Part shown: positions 55,325 through 64,000 of the stretch, one piece after another
How positions within the stretch are numbered: the stretch's first letter is position 1
Layout: each line of letters opens with the position of its first letter
From: Gracilariopsis chorda
Taxonomy: Eukaryota > Rhodophyta > Florideophyceae > Gracilariales > Gracilariaceae
Direction: 5' to 3'
DNA: 64,000 bases
Assembly (NCBI GenBank): GCA_003194525.1
Contig: NBIV01000098.1
Coordinates: 186,001 to 250,000, forward strand
Translations under genes and position numbers: made by a program
The notes under the pieces: model-generated
Seen by the model: only the letters and a program-made list of their open reading frames with translations
The model's database searches: none
What the model was told of the DNA's origin: nothing

Positions 55325-56580
55325 ATGATCCTGAGACTAATGATTTTTGCCTCTTGGGCATAGAATGCAAGGGTACAGGACTGTATGAAGCACTGCTGAA
55401 ACCTTCTGGCCCTGTTGTTGGGTCGAAGGCCCTTTTGTCGAAGGCGAAGATACAAGAATCCACGCTGTGGCACAATTGTCTGGGGCACGTATGCGAAGAA
55501 TATCTCCGCAAAACTGTTCAAATTGTGGATGGTGTGTCCCTTAATGAAGTGACTACGTGGGGGATTTGTGACAACTGCAAGATTTCAACGTCCGTACGAG
55601 ACACCCAACTGGCAAGCCAGACCGGTAATGAATCTCGGGGGCCGGGAGACCTTGTACACACAGACGTTTTTGGACCTATGCGCATTTCATCTGTAGAAGG
55701 GGCTCGCTATTACATCACGTTGTATGAAGACCCGAGTGCGTACTCGATGGTAAGGTTTCTGCAGAGACGTTCTCAAGTACCAGAGTCATTGAAGCAGATG
55801 ATAACTGAGCTCGAAACTTCTTTGGGCAAGCGCATGAAGTCGATCAGGTTTGAAAACGCAAAGGAGTACCTCTCAAATGAGTTGCAGCATTGGCTGGCGG
55901 AACCAAGCACTAGTAGCAAACCTGTGGCGCCTTACAGCCCTGAATCGAATGGAAAGGCTGAGAGACTGAACCGTACGCTAAATGATGCTGCAAGGACTAT
56001 GTTAATGTCACTCTCACCGTTCACTGGAAGAGGAAGGCTCTGGGCTGAAGCCATGAATACAGCAAACTACTTGAGGAATGTTAAATACACGTCAGCATCT
56101 CAGAACAAACGTACTCCTCATGAGACAGTGTTCAAATCTCGTCCTGATCCTTCCCACATCAAAGTTTTTGGTGCCGTTGCGTATGTACACATCCCGAAGA
56201 AGAAGCAAGAAGGTAAGTTCAGTCCGAGAGCGAGGAAACGTATACTGGTTGGCTTCGAAATAGGCAACTCCTTCAGAATCTTCTATCCTGACAGTTGTAC
56301 CTTCCCTGTATCTCGGGATGTCCAATTTGATGAGTCCTGTCTTGGGAGGCCAACTAGTGACAAGCGAGATGAGAAGAAAAGTATTTCTGAGCTGTTCGGA
56401 GCAGCTGAAGAAGACACTGTTGATGCAGGTGATGATCATTGTCGCCAAGATGAGGAATTTGCTACTGCAAGCAAAGAGCATACAGCTGAAGTTGAGAATG
56501 AACCAATGGACTTGGAGTTTTTGGATGAGTTTGGGAATATTGATCCTGAAATGGTTACTCACTATCCGCCAGAACCATGA
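55321..56580 (+). pseudogene. copia integrase
   Basis: GAG-pre-integrase zinc region (LWHNCLGHV ... CDNCK), then the integrase core: VHTDVFGPM supplies the first Asp and PESNGKAERLNRTL the final Glu, but the second catalytic Asp is replaced (RFENAKEYL for the usual S-D-N-G). Ends with an acidic tail and an in-frame TGA at 56578-56580. Confidence 0.9.
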
Positions 56581-56628
56581 AAATCCAGTAGAACTCGCAG
56601 TGCTCCACAGAGATATACTCCAGATGCA

Positions 56629-57357
56629 ATGTTATCCATTCAACTTCGCTGTTTGATGGGAGCCAGTGGTTCAGGTTTGCCGTCCTCTTATGAGGAAGCC
56701 ATGTCAGGAACTGAGCGCAAGCAGTGGAATCAGACAATGAAAAATGAGATGAACAATCTGCGCCAAAGAGGAGTCATCGAACTTGCTGAACTACGTCACA
56801 GATCTCGCCCAATTCCGTGTAGATGGGTTTATGATCGTATGCTCGATAGGACTGGTCGCGTGACGAGACACAGGGCTCGTCTTGTGGCAAAGGGGTTCAT
56901 GCAGCAGTATGGTGTCGAGTACTCTGAAGTGTTTGCACCCATGACGAAGTATAATACTGTCCGAAGGACCTTGGCCCTTATTGTTGATCAGAGTATGTGC
57001 TTCATGAGGCTAGAAATCAAGGCAGAATTTCTGTATGGGACCCTGGATGAAGAAGTTTACATGCAGCAGCCACGTGGGTTTGAAGTTCAAGACAGTAGAG
57101 ACCTTGTTTACCGCTTACGAAACGCAATTTATGGTCTCAAGCAAGCGTCAAGGGCCTTTCGAAAGTTCTTGCACCCAATGCTCATCATTCTGGGTGCTGT
57201 ACTCTCTTCTAGCGATCCGTCTTTGTACTTGGTAAAGGAAGATGATGCTGTCGCATTGATACTGGTATTCTACGTCGATAATGTTCTCATTGCAGGGAGA
57301 AGTGCACGGAACTTGCGCACTTTCGTAGAAAAGTTATCCACGCATGTAGAGCTTTGA
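56629..57357 (+). pseudogene. copia reverse transcriptase
   Basis: Copia RT landmarks are present (CRWVYDRMLD, RARLVAKGFMQQYGVEY, EVYMQQPRGF, NAIYGLKQASRAF), but the catalytic YVDD is Tyr-Val-Asp-Asn (57271-57282). Same frame as the integrase; ends at an in-frame TGA (57355-57357). Confidence 0.9.
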
Positions 57358-57438
57358 GTCGAAACGGATGATAGAAAATTCTTTGGATTAGTCATTGAGA
57401 GATCTGCTATCGGATCAATTAAGATTCATAATGCTCCA

Positions 57439-58218
57439 TTGATCGAGGACGCTCTTATACGCTTTGGAATGTCGAATTGTTCACCTGTTGCCACACCTAT
57501 GGTTCCTGGCACAAGGCTACTGGCTGCAGACGTTGATGAACGACACACTGATGTCCCTTACCGTGAACGTGTTGGATTTTTATTGCATTTGAGTAACACT
57601 TGTAGACCGGGCATTTCGTTCGCAGTTGGTTACTTATCTCGCTTTCTGGACAAGTACGGAAGTGACCACTGGAAAGCAGCAAAGAGAGTGTTGCGATACC
57701 TCAAGGGAACGAAGTTTGTAGGACTTCTCTATCAGAAGACGGATGGTTTGCTTGTTGGATATAGTGATGTTAATTTTGCGGGCGATGTACTCGATCGAAA
57801 GTCAACAAGTGGTTTTGCATTTTTGTTCTCTGGTGCTGCTGTCTCTTGGAGATCGAAGAAGCAAAGCATCGTCGCGCAGTCTACAGTGGAAGCAGAGTAT
57901 GTGGCGATGGCATATGCAGTTAGGGAATGTCTCTGGCCGCGTAATCTTCTACATGAAATGGAGATTGGAAGTGACATTGATGTCATTATCTACGGCGATA
58001 ATCAAGGTATGCTTTCTCTCTCGCGGGAAAACTCTGGTAGTGAGCGAACGAAGCACATCGATGTTCGTTATCATCTTGTTCGCGATCATGTCGAGAAGAA
58101 GAATGTGACTTTAGAATACGAGTCAACTGATTCAATGGCTGCCGACGTAATGACAAAGAGTGTAACATCTTTGCTGCACAAACGTCATTGCAAGAAATTG
58201 GGAATCAATCTGTTGTAA
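57439..58218 (+). pseudogene. copia RNase H and C-terminus
   Basis: ATPMVPGTRLL, then RYLKGTKFVGLLY, the RNase H core (SDVNFAGDVLDRKSTSGF, AEYVAMAYAVRE, YGDNQGMLSLS) and TKHIDVRYHLVRD. Ends with TAA (58216-58218) shortly before the 3' LTR. The typical D-A-D-W core is Asp-Val-Asn-Phe here, another weakened position. Confidence 0.9.
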
Positions 58219-58238
58219 TGGTTTAGAACGAGAGAGAG

Positions 58239-58464
58239 TGTTGACGGTAGTTGTTGACAGGTTACGTTCTATCAACTTTAGATGAATTGACGATTACGGG
58301 AGATCAATACCTTTCTCTGTTAGACTGTAATGACGGTATCTGAATTTTATCTGTGAGGTTTACAGAACATGTGTGAACATGAAGTCCTCACTTTTCTCTA
58401 CTTAAGGCTCGCTTCGTGGTCTACTCAGAGTAAAAGTGAGAAGCTAAAGTTTTGATCTGGAAAA
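58239..58464 (+). repeat. copia 3' LTR
   Basis: 226 bp, one mismatch to the 5' copy. Followed by the target duplicate GCACC and the continuation of gypsy-2. Confidence 0.95.
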
Positions 58465-59269
58465 GCACCAAGTGGCAGCGAGGCGCAATGGGCGGGCACT
58501 ATTTCAAGTCCCTACAGGTCGGGAGAATGGTAGCGATGGCTTGGAAATCTTTGGAGTCCTACTGGCTGCATATGGCGGGAAGAAGACGGTGAGGGTGCTT
58601 GCCTTTACTCTTTGGAGATCGGCGGCACTCGAGCCAACCTATATAGCTGGCGAGGCGCTCTGACCTCCGGAAACTATCCTAAAAAATTAAATAAAATTAG
58701 GTACATAATAAAACTTGAGGCCACAGTGCCTTGGCATTCTCACAGTCCCATGGTATCCCCTGCCTTGGCACCCAGCTTGTCCACGTGGGATATTTAGGCC
58801 AGCAATGGTCTGACCTCTGCCAGCCCAGACCGCTGGTCACCTCACCACTCCACATGCCTGATGGTCATTCTCCTACACCCGCGAGGATCCAGGCTGAAGT
58901 CTGGGTGCAATCATCCACCTCAGGTTTGTCCTTCTTGCAAAGGGAGCCCTCACCTTAGTACGAGGCAACATTCCATGATTGCGAATGGTGTTATGGGAAT
59001 AGTGCCAACCATCCCCTTCAAGCTTGTCGTGGTCAACCTTAAGGAGTCTCATTTAAGATTTCACAAGGGCAACGTACTGGGATTGCTTTGCACGCTCCTA
59101 CAGGACTGGCCCAGATGCCACCAAAAGAATACCTCGCCGTACAAGACACTGTCACTGCAATGAGACTGATTCTTCTCTGTCGCCTCCTTAAGAGACACTC
59201 CCTGCCCCATGGCAGGAGAATCTCCGAATTGGCGAAGAATACGTAAATTATCGCCAAAGGATATTAGAA

Positions 59270-60508
59270 ATGTTATCCGCTTTTGAGGATATGTGGTCCG
59301 GCCATCTAGGCCAAGGGAACTGGACCAAGCACCTGATCCAGTTAACACCTGAGGCAAAAACGGTACATCATCGACCAAGGAAACCCGGACCCCATTCACG
59401 AGATATCGAGCGTGAGGAGATCCAACGCATGTTAGAAAAGAGCGCGATTGAGCTGTCTACCTCCGAATGGGCCTCTCCGGTGGTGTTTGCCAAGACGAAA
59501 GATGGATCACGAAGGTTTTGTATCGATTACAGGCGTCTAAATGAGGTAACCGTGCGGGATTCGTACCTGATACCCCGCATGGATGAATGTACCGACTCCT
59601 TAGGCAATTCGTCGGTATTTTCTACTCTGAACGCCAATCGTGGATACTGGCAAATCGAGATGGACGACGCCGATAAAGACAAAACAACGTTCACCACCGA
59701 CTGTGGCATAATCAGAATCCTAGGGATGCATTTCGGATTGAAAAACGCCCCCGCCACGTTCCAGTGGGCAGGGGACATAATCCTGTCAATGGTGAGGTGG
59801 CAATACGCCCTGTTATACATTGAAGATGTCATTATCAACTAACGTACCGTGGAGGAGCTCTCCGAACTTGTGAGACACGTCCTCCAACTCCTGAAGGATG
59901 CTGGCGTAACTCTGAAGCTAGAGAAATGTTTTTTCTTCAAGTCCTCAGTGGATTACCTGGGACAAGTAGTGTTTCTCGGTCGCTTACAGGTATCAAACGA
60001 GACCCAAGACGCTATCAAGCAAGCCAAACCACCCACAGACCAGACGGAACTACGTTCTTTCCTAGATTTGTGCAACGTCTTGTGCAGGTTTGTCCCTAAT
60101 TTCTCCCGAATAGTGGCCCCAATGAACCAAATTTTGGAGAAAGATAAACTGAAGCAAATTAGCACCTTAACGGGCGAGGAGCATGAAGCTTTCGACATCC
60201 TAAAGAGGAAGCTGATTAAACCACCGATATTGGTTCTTCCAAAACGGCACGGACGCATGGTTCGGGATACGGACGCCTGTAAGTACCAGCTGGGATGCGC
60301 TCTCCTACGGGAACAACTGGAAGGTAGACTGCAGCCAATAGGTTACTGGAGTCGTAGGCTCTCCCTGGCGGAGCGGAACTACTCCACCTCCGAGCGGGAA
60401 TGTCTCGCTATGTTGTTGGCATTACTAGTACTGCACCCCTACTTGGAGGTTACGCGCTCCACCTTGAAGACTGATCCTGTTGCATTGAATTATATATACT
60501 GTCCTTGA
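59270..60508 (+). pseudogene. gypsy-2 reverse transcriptase and RNase H
   Basis: RT landmarks: QRMLEKSAIELSTSEWASPV, DGSRRFCIDYRRLN, FGLKNAPATFQ, and a catalytic box Tyr-Ile-Glu-Asp instead of YLDD, followed at once by TAA (59840). After a restart at 59849: SVDYLGQVVFLGR, LRSFLDLCNVLCRFVPNFS, the RNase H start DTDACKYQLGCALL and RRLSLAERNYSTSERECLA. The preceding stretch 58470-59270 carries the linker (NGVMGIVPTIPF, LRFHKGNVLG). Confidence 0.85.
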
Positions 60509-61478
60509 ATGATGCCTCCAAACGCCTAGAACTTTGGAGGTTGCGCCTGCTGGAGTACGAGTTTGATATCGTCCACCGCCTAGGCATGAAACGCCAGGCA
60601 GCGGAAGCTCTGTCCCGTATATCCACCGATGAAAAAGATACAACCCCATTGGAGGATATCGGTATGTGCCTCACCTTATTTGACACGGAAAAAGGAAACG
60701 AACCTGCAGGAGACTCCGTGGAATGTAATAAACCCAGCGGAAAATATGCCGGTATTCTTGAGTTGATGGCCCTAGTTGAACAGGAGAAGGAAGTACTATC
60801 CATAACCATGGAAGAATTCGTGAAGAAGCAGAGCACGGACCCTTTCTGTAAGGAGAGCCTCGTTACTGTTGGACACCCCACATCCGTCTTCAATATAGAA
60901 CGGGATGGCGTGTTGGTGCGCAGCGCACCCCTTGACTGCGCATTCCAAAAACTGCTCCTGGGCAGTCTGTGGGCTAGGAATCTGTATCTTTGGCATTATC
61001 TACGCCTCGCAGGACACCACGGCGGTTCCCGTAGTATTTCAACATGAGGTGCGAGTTCTATTGGCCACACATAGCCAACAATGCTTTCCGAACAGTGGTG
61101 GACTGCCGTTGATGCACCACCACTAGGGGTACCATAAGGAAGCATAGCACCCCCTTAACCTTGTTTCCTCCTTCAGCTGCTTTAAAGTGTGTAGCCATGG
61201 ATATATTGGGCCATTTACCGAAGTCGGAGCGAGAATACTGTTATATTCTGGTTATCACCGACCGGTTTTCGAAGCTCACGCGCGCCAGTACTCTGGGGAG
61301 TACCACTGCTGGAGTTATTGCCGACGCCTTTCTGGAAAAATGGGTCTACCCGTACGGGATACGCCTGCTACTCCACACGGATAACGGTCCCCAATTCGCG
61401 GCGAAACTCTTCGGTGCCATCTCAGGAATGCTTGGGATGAAACAGCTGTTTACCACCGCCTATCGTGAGTTTTATTGA
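60505..61478 (+). pseudogene. gypsy-2 RNase H end and integrase, truncated
   Basis: RLELWRLRLLEYEFDIVHR and AAEALSRI are the RNase H end; DPFCKESLV starts the integrase zinc region. The core shows VAMDILGHLPKS and LLHTDNGPQFAAKLF (two catalytic Asp) and then FTTAYREFY, where the expected HPQTNGQVER is missing. The break at 61478 is a deletion or an insertion junction. Confidence 0.8.
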
Positions 61479-61479
61479 G

Positions 61480-62590
61480 AATGTTTTCTGGGACTGGCTA
61501 TCTATGGAGATCTGACACTTTCTTTTTTATTGATGCGAAGTGACCGAGATGGGAAATGGGTTTGAAAAGTGGTGGTTGTAAGGTGACTTTAAGTGCTAAT
61601 ATTATCAGGTATTGACTATAAACGGAGATCTGCCAAGTTTTTGGTTTCTGCTGCCAAACATTGTGGATAACATACTAGGTGATAAGGATTGGCTGGTTTT
61701 CTTTTGAGGTAAGTGCGGTGCCAAAGTTATTCTGGATTATTTATATGATGGAGATCTGACTTTTGTTTGTTTATTGATGCGAATGTGTGAGAGAGAAGTT
61801 GCAGAATGGGTGAAGTCTGATGGTTTCTAACGAGTGTTTGTTTGTGTTTGGTTATGTGTATCTTCTGCAAATGTGAATGGGGGGGTCGAAGGGAGAACGG
61901 GCAGCAAGGGGGATGTGCAGAGGCTTGAATGACGTAACCCGGCGGGTTCAACACAATTTGTGTTATTGGAGCAGTCTTGATAAAAGAAGGAACGCATTCT
62001 AACTTGTTTCTTTTGTGGTTTCGTTTTATGACGGATACAGGCCTGCATTTCAAGTCTATCGTGGAAGGGAGGCCGCTTTCATTGTCTCAATATGCTCCAA
62101 GCATATTGCGTCTGGAGCGAATTGAAACGACAATGAAAGCGATTTCCATTCCACGATAGACGGTGAGGGGAGGCCTGTACTGGTGCAGTATAGATTCAAG
62201 ATTACATACATTAGAAGAATTAAAATTGAATGAGTACCACATCCGAAACTTCCATGTCTGCTAGATTTCATTGCCAATGGTGAATGATCTGACACAAGAT
62301 GACAAACAGTCACCCCTTCACTGTGCGTAATGTTTATGCTCTAGTATGAATGAGAACTGAATGATAGACTGCTATTTTCTTACTGCTAGTATGAAAGTTG
62401 TTAGTTTTCTCACATTCAACCAGGCATTCATTTGAGCTAGTATTTTGTGCTAGATATACTAGCACAAAAAAATCCGAAATTTTTTTGAATGCCCACCATA
62501 GACTTTCTAGCACACCCAAACTAGAAAAACTAGCACTCAAACTAGCATTCCGAAAACACAGACGGTGCTGCTTTATTCAACTCCCTTGAT
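61480..62590. other. Non-coding spacer with repeats between gypsy-2 and gypsy-3
   Basis: No gene. The word GGAGATCTGNC occurs three times at roughly 120-base intervals (about 61506, 61625, 61749), two of them followed by TTTATTGATGCGAA, suggesting a decayed ~120-bp tandem repeat. A strong foldback lies at 62054-62161, and CTAGTATG/CTAGCACA-rich palindromic sequence at 62334-62540. Confidence 0.6.
62054..62161. repeat. 108-bp foldback hairpin with nested stems
   Basis: Outer arms GTCTATCGTGGAA (62054-62066) and TTCCACGATAGAC (62149-62161) are exact complements; inner arms CGCTTTCATTGT (62074-62085) and ACAATGAAAGCG (62130-62141) are exact too; a third small palindrome CAATATGC/GCATATTG sits near the loop. 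It may be a MITE-like foldback or a small-RNA precursor. Confidence 0.85.
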
Positions 62591-64000
62591 GCCAATTGGG
62601 GATAGTAGCAAGTTCGTATTGGAAATAAGGACTGCGACAAAACTACGTTTGTGTGTCACTTAGGATTAATATCGTTTTAAGCGAATGAGCTTCGAGTTGA
62701 AAAATGCCCCTGCTACGCTTCAAAGTGCCATACATATTCTATTGGCCTGGTTCAAATGGACAACCTGCTTGTTGTATACCGAAAATACAGACTTGTTCTC
62801 CAGCAACTTGGATTATCACATAACCCATGTGAAAAAAATCATGCATGTGATGCGAGATGCATGGATTGCACTGAAACTCAAGAAGTATCAGTTCTGTACT
62901 GACTAGGTGAAGTATATAGGACATATAGTCCGCTCCGGACAGCTCTGGATAGAGGATGTAAGAGTTATGTCATTAAGGACGCGACACAGCCAACTTCGCA
63001 AATGGAGCTCCCATCATTTCTCGCACTTTGTAACGTAAATTGTTGGGTTTTCCCGAATTTGACGGAGCATGCGACACATCTAAATACTCTCCTTAAGAAC
63101 GGACAAGAAGTTCTACTGGAACCTTTTGGCAACGTGGAAGTGTCTCCATTCACGGCTCTCATCAACACAGTGACGTCTCCGCCAATATTGATGTTGCCAA
63201 GTCTTGGTTGAACCTATGACGTGCATACTGATGCGAGTGATAAACAGGTCGTTTGTGCGTTATTTTAAATGAGGGAAGGCGTTGAGTGAGCCCCAATCGG
63301 ATATTGGTCTCTGATATTGAACGTGCATGAACGTAACTACTCGGTGTCGGAAAACAAGTGCCTCGCCGTTGTTTAGGCGCTTGCTAATCTTCGACCATAT
63401 CTTATGGAAATCCATTTTAAAGTACATAATGATCACTTCTGTCTCCGTTGGCTTATGGAGACTGCCAAAACCTCGGCGCGCCTCATGCGTTGGCGCCTCT
63501 CGCGCTCGGATTTCGACTTCAAAGTATTTTATATAAAAAGAACCCTTAACACGTAAGCCGACGCTTTATCCCGACTGGGAATCACTACAGAAGCAGAACC
63601 AGTCGACGTTCTCGAGATACCATGTTTTGTGGTTGACAACGATGATCAGAATACCAAGGTTTAGTCAGATGACATTTGTGACGATAGTCACGCTTCTGAG
63701 ACTTAGGAGCCCCCAAACGAATGCTTCTTTACGCCTATCACTCTGGAAGAGTTGATTCGCGAACAACAATGCGACCCATAGTGTACGCGGATTTGCGCTC
63801 GCCTCAATGCAGGTTATGAATTACCTTTTTCGACGGACGATCAGAAGCACCTTGTCAGGTTGATTAGTTCTTCCCCACAGAATGTGGTGCCCCACGCCTT
63901 ACAGAGACCGGATCTCCACCCTTCTCACTTTGTGAAAGTCGGAGCACACTCCGCGGGTAGAGAGTTGTATCTGGCTATCCTCAGAGATTATTTTTGGCCT
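62590..64000 (+). pseudogene. Third Ty3/gypsy pol fragment (gypsy-3), runs off the window
   Basis: RT (MSFELKNAPATLQ, catalytic box Tyr-Thr-Glu-Asn, LKLKKYQFC, YIGHIVRSGQLWI), connection (LPSFLALCNVNCWVFPNLT), RNase H (YDVHTDASDKQVVCALF, VHERNYSVSENKCLAV), and the integrase zinc region ending DYFWP at the right edge. Many stops. It is not the missing end of gypsy-2, because RT and RNase H are repeated and diverged. Confidence 0.85.

Larger units (their letters stand above)
53825..58464 (+). mobile_element. Ty1/copia LTR retrotransposon, young but coding-defective
   Basis: 4640 bp with two 226-bp LTRs that differ at a single base, flanked by the target duplication GCACC (53820-53824 and 58465-58469). 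Protein order is gag, protease, integrase, reverse transcriptase, RNase H, the copia arrangement. It is inserted into gypsy-2. The LTR starts TG but ends AAAA instead of CA. A purine-rich GAACGAGAGAGAG precedes the 3' LTR. Confidence 0.96.
51165..61478 (+). mobile_element. Ty3/gypsy retrotransposon (gypsy-2), split by a copia element
   Basis: Coding parts lie on both sides of the copia insertion at 53825-58464: gag and protease to the left, RT, RNase H and integrase to the right. Integrase stops being recognisable at 61478, just before the third catalytic residue, so the 3' end and 3' LTR are lost. The 5' LTR was not identified; limits are those of recognisable coding sequence. Confidence 0.8.

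Noticed and set aside
1..64000. tRNA, rRNA and CRISPR arrays
   Set aside because: No convincing tRNA B-box with matching arms, no rRNA-like sequence, and no direct-repeat/spacer array was seen by eye; a tRNAscan or Infernal run would settle this.
62590..64000. Gypsy-3 as the missing 3' end of gypsy-2
   Set aside because: It repeats RT and RNase H regions already present in gypsy-2 and differs in sequence, so it is a separate copy.

Overview
The window looks like a nuclear chromosome piece from a photosynthetic eukaryote, most likely a red alga. The genes are short-spaced and almost all single-exon (only one 92-bp intron is seen). They include a plastid triose-phosphate/phosphate translocator, a plastid DUF3007-type membrane protein, a DHQS-II-type 3-dehydroquinate synthase homologue with an N-terminal extension, and a PEP carboxylase ending in the plant-type C-terminus QNTG. 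Compact gene islands separated by retrotransposon-rich DNA fit an intron-poor florideophyte-like genome. The species assignment is inference.

Layout. 1-24.7 kb is a gene island: triose-phosphate translocator (-), a MMADHC/CblD-like cobalamin trafficking protein (+), a soluble inorganic pyrophosphatase fused to a degenerate fructose-1,6-bisphosphatase domain (+), two inverted paralogues of an unrecognised 8-TM protein (- at 7.7 kb, + at 13.5 kb), a possible broken C2-domain gene (-), PEP carboxylase (+), a ferric reductase/NADPH oxidase-type flavocytochrome (-), a signal-peptide-bearing single-pass membrane protein (+), DHQS-II (-), the DUF3007 protein (+) and the ESCRT-II subunit VPS22/SNF8 (-). 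24.7-29.1 kb shows no convincing gene.

29.1-36.3 kb holds DNA-transposon wreckage: a PIF/Harbinger element with 15-bp perfect terminal inverted repeats and both of its genes decayed, a fragment of another DDE transposase, and a hAT-like transposase pseudogene. 36.5-41.3 kb is a structurally complete but decayed Ty3/gypsy element with LTRs and a 5-bp target duplication (CTCCA). 41.3-51 kb contains one small plausible gene with TATA and AATAAA signals (44.2 kb) and long, unidentified, broken coding-like stretches. 51.2-61.5 kb is a second gypsy element, split by a very young Ty1/copia insertion (53825-58464, LTRs differing at 1 of 226 bases, target duplication GCACC). A third gypsy fragment runs off the right edge.

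How the genes may work together: the translocator, the PPase-FBPase fusion and PEP carboxylase all sit on the route from exported triose phosphate to cytosolic carbon stores or C4 acids. Red algae make starch in the cytosol, so a protein joining pyrophosphate removal to an FBPase-derived (probably non-catalytic) domain, close to the triose-phosphate exporter, is the most interesting observation here. Its reading frame is interrupted by one base in a G run, which must be resolved first.
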